A stretch of 64,000 bases of DNA, taken from contig CM040745.1 of assembly GCA_022829145.1 (NCBI GenBank), forward strand, positions 29,425,906 to 29,489,905, given 5' to 3'. The position numbers and the translations under genes were made by a program. The notes beneath the pieces are model-generated. The model had not been told where the DNA came from. It searched no databases and saw only the letters and a program-made list of their open reading frames with translations. Shown one piece after another: positions 48,101-60,608 of the stretch; position 1 is the first letter of the stretch; the number at the start of each line of letters is the position of its first letter. Source of the DNA: Albula goreensis. Its lineage: Eukaryota; Chordata; Actinopteri; Albuliformes; Albulidae.

Positions 48101-51060
48101 TGACTCTGGCAGAATATGATCCTGGCAGTCACTGATTTTAATTTTATTTTTGGGTACTGAGCTTTCATGCTTTTAGCTGCACAATCACTTTCAGATGTAA
48201 GGAACAATGAAATGTGCAGAAGACATACTCATAAGTTATTGATTAACAATAAGAAGGGAGAGAACCCAGACCAGCTTTTTTTTTTATTCTGCTCTGTTTT
48301 TAAAGCTTGTTGTTTTGCCTCTAATGAACGGGATTGTGCATGGGGCTGGAGGTCATAAATGAGCAGTGGGAATAGCAGGCCTGGTTTCATGGCATGCCCA
48401 CGTGAGAAAAGCGGGCCAGACTTTAGGCCCTTTTAACCAGGCCGACTGCGGAGCAATTAGTGGGGAATCACTGGGGCAACACAGAGCTTTCATAGAAAGG
48501 AGGTGTCTAATTCTCTTATTTCATAGAACGGATATGCCTTATTTAAACAACAATTTTAGTATCCTTAATACTAAAAAAAATTGCCTGAGCCCATATTTTT
48601 CTAAGGGAAACATACAGCAGTCAACAGCCATTATAAAAAGGTTAACCAGTTTATGAGCTGGTTAGCTTTCAAAAAGACAAAATCAATATGACAAAATGTT
48701 GTCATTCATGTAGCATTACCTTTACAATAATATTCACCACAACTGAGCTTGAAATGACCTCTGTGACCGTTGAACACCCATCTTCAGTTCTCCCCCTAGT
48801 GGTTTTGACACCACACTGCAATGAACTAACTCTGCCTAGACTTGCCTGGACATGTCAGGTTTTGACAATGTTGCCAACTCTCCATAATTAAATTCACCAG
48901 ATCTTGTGACTTGTGACTGACAGTTCAAAGGCAGATGTCCTCCTGCATTAAACTGGCCATCTTATGAGTGTGTGTCTCGCCACTCTGGACTGTTTGCTAT
49001 AATTAGCACTACAACCATCCATGCAATAATTGGCTAAGTGGGTGTATGCGTTTTAAGTGGTACGTGTTTTCAGTTGGTCCTGTTTTTCATAAAAGAAGAA
49101 AGGAGGGCAGTCTTCTTCAAATGGATCCAGAGAAAATCAGACTGAACTGACTTTCAGCAAATGGAGTAAGTAACAGGATACCTTCCTGTGTACCAGGCAG
49201 CAGGTGCTGTAGATCAGCATGAATACAGGTGCTTAGCTGTGTTGGAGAATGCTTAATTGAATACCTAATTAATGCTTACTTTATTTGAATTAGTCTTTTT
49301 GAACTGCACTAGGCCAGTGACTGATAGCCATACAATGATTGTGTTTAATTCAGGAATTCAGCATGCAAGCAGGCAGAGTAAAACCTTCTCCCATTTCATG
49401 CACTAAGAAATATATAAATTGAAAGTGTCAATGTGTACAACAGGTTGGAAAAGCATTCAGTTACAACGTAGCAAACTGAGGTGAGAATATCTCTTCCTGC
49501 AGAAAAAGCTCAAACTAAAAAAGCAAGTTTGTGAGTATGTGTGGTGTTGTTTAAAAGAAACTATTCATATGGTCTTTTCTCACCCACAGATTTCTATATT
49601 TACCATTATTGCCCACTTATAGAGACATTATCATCGCACACTATGTGCTGCTTTAGAGAAGGCAGGCACAGATTCTGCTGAAAAGGTCTTGAGAAGAGAT
49701 CCTGGCCACTAGCTGCTGGGGACACAACTGTGCGCTACCTGACACACCTCTGACAAACCTTTGTATCCACGTGCGTGCTCACACATTTGTGCTAATGTGT
49801 GTGCACACATATGTGTGTGTGTGTGTGATGGTCATGACAGCTATAAACCATTTCATTCCCCACCCAGAGAATCGCAGCAGTTTTTTTTTTAAGTTTCCCC
49901 CTGACTGAAATATAGGGGGCAGCGTTGCACTTTGCCATCACATTGTGGCTTTGGCGATTCAGGAACAGACCAAAGCTATCACGTTTCAAGAGCAGAACTG
50001 CATCTCTTCTGGTGGCAGACTGCTGCATGATGGGCACTTTGCTTTCAGCTGAATTCCGCTGCACAGACTCAGCTAAATGAAGGATAAAGGAATGAAGATG
50101 ATACAGGATGACATGCAGACAGGAATCCCAAGGGATTCCTTCAGTATAAAGTGAAAAATCTAAACTCTTAATTAGGAGGTTAAAGTTAAGGGTTGAACTT
50201 CACATGACTGAGTAATAATGGAGATAATTAGAAGAACAGACAATGGGTAAGTTTTATCTGCAAATACATTACTGAAAAAAAAACTCTGTTCAGTTGCAGC
50301 ACAAGAAGTGAGCAACATGCCACGTTATCCAATAAACCTTTGAGATCCTAATGCCAGTTGAACCCGTATTTTCTGTTCTTGCCATATTCCTGATTAGCTC
50401 ATGATAATTCCAGAAACATTCGTTTATTTGGATCCCTGTTAGCTGCTACCAAGGCAACAGCAACTCCTCCTGGAATCAACATAAACCATTTAAACAGAAA
50501 ACACACACATTAAAATATATTCAACTCATGACCAAGAAGGCTAGAGAATAATAAACTAATAACATACATATGCTAATCATCAAGTGTCATTTATGATATC
50601 ACAGCAGCAACACAAACATGTAAGATAAAGATGAGGAAATAAATTAATTCCATATATATGATAAATAAATTATGACATTTGAGGCATCAACAGATAGTTG
50701 GTTTACAAATAAATTTATGCTTTCAGTCTATAAACATTTTGCACAATGAGAAAGACACAAAATAAGAGAGGAAATTCAGACTTGAATTAAGAGTCTAAAT
50801 ATGCTGTTGTTGATATTGTCAAAATGCGTGCAAATGTACAGGACAGGGGAAATACTGGAAATGGCTGGAATGAAAATTTAAGAAATAAAATTTAAAACAT
50901 GGGATGGGCCAGGCTTAAATTCCTCTGCCTTTTCACTCTAAATCACAATGATCTTTCCTTCTTTACTGTAAATGACACTAAAAGGGTGGTGTAGAGAATG
51001 AATTCCAATATTCTGAGAATCGAGGGGTTGTAGTCCTAGTAATTTACTCTTGAACAAGTC
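45107..51060. other. intergenic, no gene recognised
   Basis: GC-rich sequence at 46140-47260 contains several 70-145 codon frames on both strands without recognisable similarity, and a 13-base G run at 46970-46982. Short GT/CA tracts lie near 45380, 45816 and 49806. Blocks near 47585-47700, 48360-48500 and 49240-49340 have a conserved non-coding look. Confidence 0.45.
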
Positions 51061-51790
51061 TCCTGAGTGAAAACAGTATAAATAAACTTTCTTTCTGTGT
51101 CTCAGTGAGTGTTTTAAGCTGTCCTACGTTGCTCCAGTGACCGACGCTTTCCATGTGTTCTCCTGTGAGTGAAGCTTTCCTTGTGTTTCTCTGTGAATGA
51201 GGCTTACTTCCCATTGACTTCCTGTGCATGATAAAATCTTTTGCTTTGTGACCACTACAAAATCTGCCTTGGTTGCTCTTTTGGTGTTTGATGTTTGAAG
51301 CTGCCCCTCTGTATTCCTGTGAGCTTTGAAAATGTTACAGTCCCACCTTTGACTCCTGGTCTTTGGGTTCCTGTGAGATTTTAAAATGTATTTTCCTGTG
51401 CTTGAGGCTGGGTCTTTCTGTTCCAGTGAACTCTTAAAACATTACGTTACCATATTTGAAGCTTGCTCTTTGTGTTATGGTGACTTTTTAAATGTTGCAG
51501 TCCCGATTTTTAGGCTTAGTCTTTGTGTTCCTGTGAGCTCATAAAACTTTATACTCCTGTCTTTGAAGCTTGCTGTTTGTATTCGTGTGAGCTATTGAAG
51601 TTTTACATATGTATGACTATTTAAAGTTTAATGTTCCTGTGACCTTTTGAAGCTTAATGTTCCTGTGCATGTTTGAAGCTTCCATTTTGTGCTAATGTGG
51701 GGTTTTGAAGCTTTACGTTCCGGGTGTGTGTTTGAAGCTGAACCTTGCAGGTCCCATGAGTGTTTGAAGCATTCCCCAAGAGCTCCTGTG
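51060..51790 (+). repeat. degenerate 53-54 bp minisatellite
   Basis: Diverged copies of tctttgtgttcctgtgagct are spaced 53-54 bases apart (about 51307, 51360, 51413, 51467, 51520, 51574). They are interleaved with recurrent tttgaagctt and ttcctgtg words from about 51060 to 51790. Shorter, less regular units occur at the right end. Confidence 0.8.
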
Positions 51791-54700
51791 AGAGCCGTGT
51801 TTAGGAAAAGACAGGAGGGGGAGGGGGGAAGTACAACCTCTGTGGTCAGTGAACTCCGGAAGCCTGACCATGAGAGTGGCCTGCTCTCCACCTCAAGGGC
51901 TCAGACAGCAATCCAAGAATTCAGCAGAAAGAGCCAAGTTGGGTGACTGCCCTCGGCTACAGTCGGAGACGAACAGGGTCACTGTGTCTCATGTAGCGTT
52001 TGTATATCTGACAGGGAGTGCGAGGCCTCCAAGTTTCTCTTGCCCTTTTGATGCATATAAAAATCTGTCACCAGGACTGAGCACCAAAGCTGCTGATTTG
52101 GGTCAGTGTCTTGAGGCCTTGGGCTTGCAAACTATGGGTCATGACCCATTGGCTGGTCTTAAGTGACGGGTTGAGATAGGTCACGAGATACACATGTTCT
52201 GTGTTACCCTGTACAAAGACAGTCAAGGAATCCATCTAACCATGACACTGGAGAGTGTGTACACTCATCTTTCCAAATATACCTTTCACCTACACTTGCA
52301 CCAAATGATGTTGTAGTTTGTTGAAATAACTTCTATTATCTGTTGTGAATCTGACAGCTGATTGTTGTCTAAATGTAATGTACACCCTTTACATTACATA
52401 CATGCGAGCATTGGCTACATACGTAACCATATATTTTATCTTTTATAAACGATATGTACAATTTATTGTGTGGTGGCTAATAGAAAATGTACGAATTTAT
52501 GAACAGGGTCCTGGGCTGTGAAAGTTTGTTAGTCCCCGCTCTTAGCCACTCTACTGTGGCTGAATGTCCTGAGATGAGACAGAGTAAAATGACAAAGCAA
52601 AAGTGACCCATGTGAAACGTGATCTTAGCCACAGCAAGGAATCAGATGTACCTTCGTCCCGCATGATCATTGTGCCATATGTATTGTCTTGTTACCTCAA
52701 TATTTCTCTGTAAGACCACTTGCCCGTATGGCTCTACTGGAGCATCAGTGTAGCAGTGCATTGTGTTACTAAGGGATTATGAGCTAGTGCACTGCAATGC
52801 TGGTGTGCCTTGACAATGGGAGACTGTTTTGTTAAACAGTTCGCCTTGTACCAATATAAACCACTCAGTGTATTTTGCAACAGCAGGGCTATTCCGTTTA
52901 TGGCCTCCACCTCCACCCTGAACTTACCCCACTCCCACTCCACCTTCATGATTGACCTCTGACAGGTCTGCCCTTTAAGACCCTGTCCTGAAGGAAGCAC
53001 ATAGCTGCTGGAGGTCAGGATGCACCAGTAAAGAAAGAACAAGAATATCTAATTATGTTCACCTGTCAGGAGTGATGTGTGTGCAATGTCACCTTTTGAA
53101 GCCTGGAATGTGGAATGATACAGCACGCTGCATGGTGTTTCTCTATCCTGCTCATCTCATGAGCATGAGTGATCAGGATCAGAAACTGATCTGGGTTTGT
53201 GGCTCTGTGCGGGACATGTTTTGGGGAGCAGTTCAGGGGTGGAGTTATTTTCACCTCATGCAGCCTCAGAAATCTTTGGCCATTCCAGAATGTCTTGATT
53301 ATGTAGCACAGCTGTCTGCACTTGTCTGCACTTGTTGATGGCCATCCCGGTCATGGTGTTTACAGACAATTTTGCAGGTTGAATCTTTGCAGGTAATTAT
53401 CACTGGACATCTTTGCAGCCATCATCTCCAGGAAACAGGACAGAACTTGACAGAATGGTCAAGCAGAGGAGAATGGCTTGATCTGTGTCTTGGACCAAAT
53501 TAAATTCATCAAAGAAAGACCAAAGGGATAATGAACAGATTTGGAAAGAAACTGATAGAAACAAACATCTCAGGTCTCCTGTAATTTTCTGATATAATTT
53601 CTGAAAATGACATAACAATCCACTTTACATAATTTTCTTTTTTATCACTGACAGAAAACCTTATTTATGTAATTATTTTTTAAACAGGCAACTCCTTTCT
53701 TGTAGCTGGAGTGCTTAAATATACATGTGTAAAGACTAAATAGTAGTATTTGTCTTTCATACGATAAAAGCAATGTTCGCCATTACTTAAAATGGCTAAA
53801 GAAAGTGATTTATAGTTATATTTCACAGATACTGAAAGTTACATTCCCAAACAATAGTGCCACAACATGTCATTTTGTCCAGTTATGACTGTATACATTT
53901 TTGTCATTGGAAAAAATTATGATAGTTTTGGTGTAATGGTCAACCTTGTATCAAATTAATTGATAAGAAAAGTTGGAATATCTGCTCCTGGGTTTATTCC
54001 CTGTTTGGTTGACGAGTGTCACAGGCCTCTGATTTCCATATTTCTGAGGTTCTGCTGTATCTGTATGCATTTTGAAAGTTCATGCTAATTATTGGCTTGC
54101 TCGCTAATATGAACAAGCTTGCAAGCTGTATATTTTGTTTGCATTTATCCCTGTTTGTGGTCAATTAGCCTTGTTTTGTTTTGAAAAGTTTTCTGACCTG
54201 TTTTCATGGCTAATAATTAATGATAGCCAGCTAGCTACATTCTTGGTGGTGGGTTTCCATTAAGTGTGACATTTTAGTTTTTAGTTCCGCCTTTGTGATG
54301 TCATATGTTTGATGGTCATTTAGATTCATGAGGTCAGGTACAGGATAAGTCTCGTTATGTAACTGGTGGATACTCACAGAGGTGTGTGTGTGTGTGTGCG
54401 CGTGTGTGCATGCGCATGTTCCCGGAAACCTGTCTGAGACAGGATCCCTGGCTAATGTTTCAGAAGGTCAGAAACACTGCCTTAAGCCGTTACTCTGTGA
54501 CCTCCTCATTTCAGCACACCCACGCTCTGCAGCCCGGGGCCCGGGGGCTCTTGTGATTCTGGGAGGCTCTAACACAAGCAGAGATCTGCAAATGTGTACG
54601 TGAGTACACACCTGTGTGTGACCCCCTGGCCACTGTTTGTGAGTACCACCCACACAGACAAAGAGTGGGGGTGGCGGGCTTGCCAAATTAGGTAACTTAG

Positions 54701-54837
54701 CAGCTGTTTTGTCTCCTGCAGAGTTATTGACATTCAGAATGTTTACATTATATAGGAGTTTAATTGCTCTAATATGTATATTTATTAACTGACAAGGTGA
54801 TATGGAGGCAATTGGTAAATATTCATTTATTCACTGA
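51791..54837. other. intergenic, no gene recognised
   Basis: Only short reading frames without similarity. The palindromic word tgggtcatgaccca occurs at 52135-52148. Confidence 0.45.
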
Positions 54838-54932
54838 TATGGAGTTGTTCCACCCCTTGCCTTTAGAACTGCTTCAATCCTTCTTGGAATGCTGTTAAAC
54901 AAGTTTAAACTGTCTCTGGAGGGATACTGAAA
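54838..54932 (+). mobile_element. remnant of a widespread fish DNA-transposon-type repeat
   Basis: The words atggagttgttccacccctt, gaactgcttcaatccttctt and ggaatgctgttaaacaag match, with decay, the common fish repeat whose consensus runs through gcttccactcttctgggaag. No coding potential is present. The family is not assigned and both ends are unclear. Confidence 0.45.
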
Positions 54933-57580
54933 GCATTTCTTTATGAGGGAAAGCCTCTGGATGGTCCAGCGTACCCTACACTAAAGGAGCTCAGAAAGGA
55001 AGCACTGAAGCACCTTTCCTTAGCATTTAGAGACCAGCTCAACCAGCTCTCATCATGGCTGCCACTTAGATACTTCCAGGTCATTTCACTCAGTTAGGAA
55101 CCTTCCTAAGCAAAAAAGATTTAGTATTGATCCTCTAATAGAGCAAAGCACCCCGAAAACCATCACCCTACAATCCCTCTCCAAAGTACCCCTTTATAAA
55201 AGGTCAAGCACAGTGGCACCAGGGAGGTGGTTTTCAACTGCTTTGCTCTCAGAAGCCCAATAAGTACAACAAATTATAGTCAGACAACTCAAGTTATGCC
55301 CAAGTAAAGAAAAAAGAATCACTTTCATTAACAGCTGAGGATGACAGGAAGCTGCCATTAAGCGTAAGAGATGGGATTTGAGGCTTGAAAAGCCTCTCCA
55401 AGGAAAGTATCTTCAGGCTAACAATCTACATGATTCTTATTGCAACTTTATTGCCCATAAGTTTAGCTTGACCAGAAATGAATCAATTAAATATCAACTG
55501 TCTTTGCAGTGAGGGGTGTTAATAATGTTAACATCCATTTTTTATTATAAAAAGTATTACTTGTTGAATTTAAGCTGTTGTCCTAACAAATGAGTTTGAA
55601 TAAGCACATATGATGTTCAAAATGTTTAAGTCATACAATATAGCACATTCTTAGTTAATCTTGCAAAGCCTGTTCACTCACCCTTTGCAAGAATGCCAAT
55701 AATACTGTGATGATTGTATATACAAGTTGTTACACTTCAATTTTTCTTGCTGAACTATCAAAAAAGCACTCTTACACTTTATATGTTTATCTTTCTAGAA
55801 GGCCCATAAATCCAGGAAACAAGTAGTAGATATGCTCAATTTCCCGCTGGAGGATCTCCAGCAATATCCCAAGTGAGGCCTATCTATGAAAAGCAATCTC
55901 TTTTAAAGGCACTCTGGTGACTGTCTGCTCTGCCAGTGCTGGTGAAGAGCTGGGCTCTGTGGACATCCGGCAGGAACCAATTTTGAAAACAGAGAGAAAA
56001 AGATGAGTGCATGGGAGCTAGCTCTTGACATGGACATTGTCACTGTCAAGATAGCCTCTGCCTGCAGCGGCCTGCTGTAGAAAGCGTGGCATCCGATTTA
56101 AAGGGTTCCAAAAACAACCAGATGAACACATGGGAATGAGCAAGGTGGAATCTGTCATAGATATCTGTTGTGATACATCTCATCCTTTTATTTTTCCCCA
56201 AGCAAAGTCTATCGAGGCAACAGTGGCAGACACATGGAGCAAAACTGAAGCGAGAGAGAGAATGAGATGCAAGACTTTCCATGTGGACAACGTCAATGTC
56301 AGTATTCCTCTCGTTGCAAAATGTTTTCTGAAATAACTCCATTGACCTTTCCCCTAATGAACCTCTATAATGGATCTAATTGCGCAAGGCACAAAAGTCT
56401 AAGGCAAGTTCGACAGCACATCACATGCTGAAGTACTGAAACCTCATACGTCTTGAGGGTAGTAGTGACCACACATGGTATGGCATCTGTGGATATCACA
56501 GCTGTCGTGAGTGTCAGGTAAAGCATACATAAAATATTTGAGGAAATGAAAGAATGTTGTGCATGTCTTCAAACCCAGCTGAGGTATATTGAGAGCCACG
56601 GTTTGTATGCTCATAAGTGTCTGGTTTGAGGAGAGGACAGTAAGAGCCATGGACTCCATCTGTCTCAACAGGGCAGCTTGGCGCTGGTTTCCACGTCATT
56701 GAAGAATGTGACTCCATCTTTGCAGACAGCCATTCAGGACAAGACATGGTTCACACACAACAATAACACAGGCAGTCAGAGAAACCCAGTGTATAAGGTA
56801 GCTTCTCATCTTCTCTCCCTCCCTCTCTTTCACCCTCTGTCTCGGTGTGTTTCTCTCCTTGGGCTATTGGAAATGTTTTCAAAATTCTGTCTTGGGAAAT
56901 ATAAAATATGTTGGGCAAAACTCCTTTGTGACAAGCCATTAAACGTTGTTTATTTATTTTTTTAACATAAATTAACCCCCGCTGAATTGACATGGAAGTT
57001 ACTGTTCCATAGAGTAATGTAATCTGACTCAGTGCCCTTAACATGGTATGGTGCTCATTTTTGTTTGGAATGTTTTGCTTCCCTGAGATAAAGATGGTTA
57101 CAAGCCTGTTGCTATTAAATAAACATTTTAATTGGGCCAAGCTGTAGCACCATTAATTTTACAGTGTATTTCTGTGCTACAATATTCATGAGTTGTGTAT
57201 GCATGATATGCCACTTTTGAAGGATGGGTACAGTTACACTATTGTGTAAGAAATGTTATAAATTGTTTAACATAACAGAGCACAACCCTTACTGAATTAA
57301 TGAAGAAGTTAAACATTATGTCACTTAAACATGAATAAACACACTCATATTCACTCGAGTGTATAACTTTTTCTGAAATATGTCCATCCCAAGACCATTA
57401 TTTTCCTTTTAGTAATCCATTTTAAATGTTCCAGTAATCAATTGCAACATTAATTTAAAATTGTGTGCAACTGCCAGAAATACAAATTTCAAACACTTTG
57501 GTTTACACATTTAAACATAAATGTGTGCACTTTTAAAGACAACACATACTGAGTGTCTTTCACAAAGTATGTGAGTGTCA

Positions 57581-57582
<2 letters not shown>
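54933..57582. other. intergenic, no gene recognised
   Basis: The stretch around 54930-55110 gives a Leu/Ser-rich partial frame (EGKPLDGP, then YPTLKELRKEALKH) with no family I know; it may belong to the neighbouring repeat. The remainder shows nothing recognisable. Confidence 0.45.

Positions 57583-57665
<83 letters not shown>
57583..57665 (+). repeat. (GT)n microsatellite
   Basis: A pure GT tract of about 82 bases. Confidence 0.97.
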
Positions 57666-57668
<3 letters not shown>

Positions 57669-60540
57669 GGGTGTACTAAACAGCCCACCGCTCACCACAT
57701 GAAAAACCTTATATTTCTGTTAAATAACCCATATTTTCTCAAGGCTTTCTAATAGTGTGTTGAACAGTCTGTTATTGGAATGAAATATTCCAAACCCTGC
57801 TATAGTTAGCTAGCCTATTAGTGGGATTGGTAAAAACCATATTTATTTTACTTCATTATTTTCCAGACCTGACTACAAAAAGAATTTCAACTCCAGAATC
57901 ATGTATACTGGACAGCAGAGTACCAGTGTGTATACTAAGCACTGAATATTTATTTTCCACTCCCATATGTTCCATTTTCAATAAGTAATGAAGAATAGAA
58001 ATGGAAAATTGAAAAACTGTAGTTGCAAAATCTTTTCCTTGATATATATATTTGTATGTGGCCATTGGATTATGCCATTTAATTTCACTTTATGTCACAT
58101 ATCTGTAACATTTATCATTGTTCGCCCACCTAATATTTGCTATAGGTCGTTGTCAAATTTCACTCACTTCAACATGTACAAATACCTAGCAAAACCTGAT
58201 GTGTGTTTTTTCAGTCATATGGTTTCAAATTGTTTGAGCTTTTTCTCCTTTCTGGCAATAGATTGCTCTGGTGCTACTTCACTATGCTAGCAAGGAGCAT
58301 AGAAAAATCATGAGCATGAACTAGAATGAAGACTCTTACCAAAGGCTTCTTACAAAGGAAGAAATGCAAGCTGTATTTCTTGAATAAAGATCATATTTTC
58401 TCCTTTTTTACACAAAGAGAAGCTAGAATTTTTAGAATCCTAATTTATGTTTCTGTTTGCCTTCCATTGCCATCTGTGCTAAATGGAGAGTGTTTTGATT
58501 TCACTTTAATGCAGATTGCATGAAGCAATGACACAAATTTGTTTCAGGTTTCTCCTTCAAGTGTATCCAGGATCATTTGGGAACATGTGAAAGGTGTTTT
58601 CCTCAGTAAAAGTATGGACAGCTAGTGGGTGTTGTTCTCCTCCAGATACTGTGATATATCAGACTTAGACAGGTGGTAAGAGCAGGATTGCTGTGTGCCT
58701 GAAGTTATTTGACTGATATGTATGCAGGTAGGGAAGGGCTGTTGTTTTTTCTGAAGTTATATAACAGATACACAGGCAGTAAAAGAGAGGCTGTGCTAAC
58801 CCACCAGCTGGCAAAGGCAGCACAGCCCTGTTGACAAGACCAGCCTTGCTTTGTCATTAAGATGAAAGGACTGAATTGACCAGGAGAAACAGCTGTCCTC
58901 TGAGTGGAAATATTGTGATTATAGCCCTGTTGAGCCAGCCATTGATGTACAGAACCCTCTGTAAAAAAGGAAGGACACCTGGGTCCACAGGTCTCTCTCC
59001 AGAACCGCTGAGCTGCGGCCGCTCTGTTTTCAGCCCGATTTTACCTTGATCTGGAGGTGCTCATTAGGGCTATTGGGAGGGAGTGATTGCAGTGTTTGGG
59101 GCACGTGCAGGTGACTGTATGTTCAGCAATGCATTCTATCCTCGTCTTCCACACCACTGTTATCAACAGCTGGAGATCAATGTGTCCATAGGCTGTTGAA
59201 GGTGCAAGAAAGACACTTGCTGCTGTGGTCTCAGTAAAAAGCACGAAAGATTTCTCTCCCTCCATGGTATACATTAATATCAATATCACTGTTGCTCATA
59301 TAACTCTTCTGGACGCTAGCATGTTATATTGCATTTCAGTAGCGCTGGATAAGAGAGTCTGCATACTGAATGGAATGTAAAATTTAGGGCTATGTTTTTG
59401 ATAAGAAGGTGACCTTTGTGTCTGTGTTGGACCATTTGAGTTACGATAACTAGTATGTCTCATAGGTGTCCCTGATTCAAATGTTATGGAAGTTTGGGCC
59501 CATTTATAACACCCTCAGCAGTTGCACCTGTCAACCCATACAATGAGTCAAAGGAAACCATTAGTTAAGTATTTAAGAGTGTGGAATGCCTGATTAGAGT
59601 GTGTTTTTTAACGATTTGTTGTAAATCTAAAGGCCCAATGTAGTTGCCATGGAGCTGAAAACTTTTGAATTTAGACTCATGACATTTGATTCAGACTGAT
59701 TCATGAGAATCATATTCACAGGCAGGGAATTGCAAATAGGTGCTGATGAGGTCCAGAAATTGTAGCTGCAGAGTAATATGTCATAATTCTGGACTTCACC
59801 CCCATCAGTACCTCTTCCATCTATTAAAGTCATCCTCGAACCAGAGGAGGAACAGAAATAAAAAAATAAGCTCCAGTGATTCACAGAGGGGTTTTGGCTG
59901 AAACAAATCCTCAGTGTGTTTCATACATGGTCCACTCCTTTGTTAATCCTCTAATAATGCAGATATGCTGGATCCGAAGGCTGAATCGGTTGCTGCCTTA
60001 TCCACCAACTAGAAAGAAAACAGTGGGTTCATGTTTTCAAAGTGCTTGGTATACCCCACAGGTTACAACTCTCAATGTGCAAATCATCAGTTACCTGAGA
60101 CACCCAGCCAACTGGGGGGGCCTCAGGAACGTGTGCTCCTCTCTCGGAAACCCGCAATGCCAACATTCTTTTCCTGCACGTTTGGTGAAACCAGAGAGCT
60201 TAAAAAGGCTAGAAAAAGCAGCTCTGTTTACTGCCTGGGTCTGCAGATTCATTATGGCCATTATAAAGTTCTGTTTTCCTTGGAAATTGGTCTGGGGTAA
60301 CTCATTTTGACGGGATCCGTTTAGTCCGGCAGTAATTAGTCTTGTGAAACAAAGATAGTAGGGTTCATATTAGAGCAGAAATCATGTAAATCCACAAGCA
60401 CGTGCTGTATGTCAGCTATATGAGAATTGCGTAATCAAAATGCAGAAAATCTGCAAATCATATGCAGATTTTACAATTCTTCTTTCTGTTCCACCATCAT
60501 TGTGAAGCTGTGCTATTTCATACTGAGACACACATTCCCA
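57666..60540. other. intergenic, no gene recognised
   Basis: No exon is recognised. The blocks near 58980-59110 and 60220-60345 look like conserved non-coding sequence in composition only. Confidence 0.45.
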
Positions 60541-60546
60541 CACACG

Positions 60547-60606
<60 letters not shown>
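60541..60606 (+). repeat. (CA)n microsatellite
   Basis: A CA tract of about 65 bases with two early CG interruptions. Confidence 0.97.
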
Positions 60607-60608
<2 letters not shown>

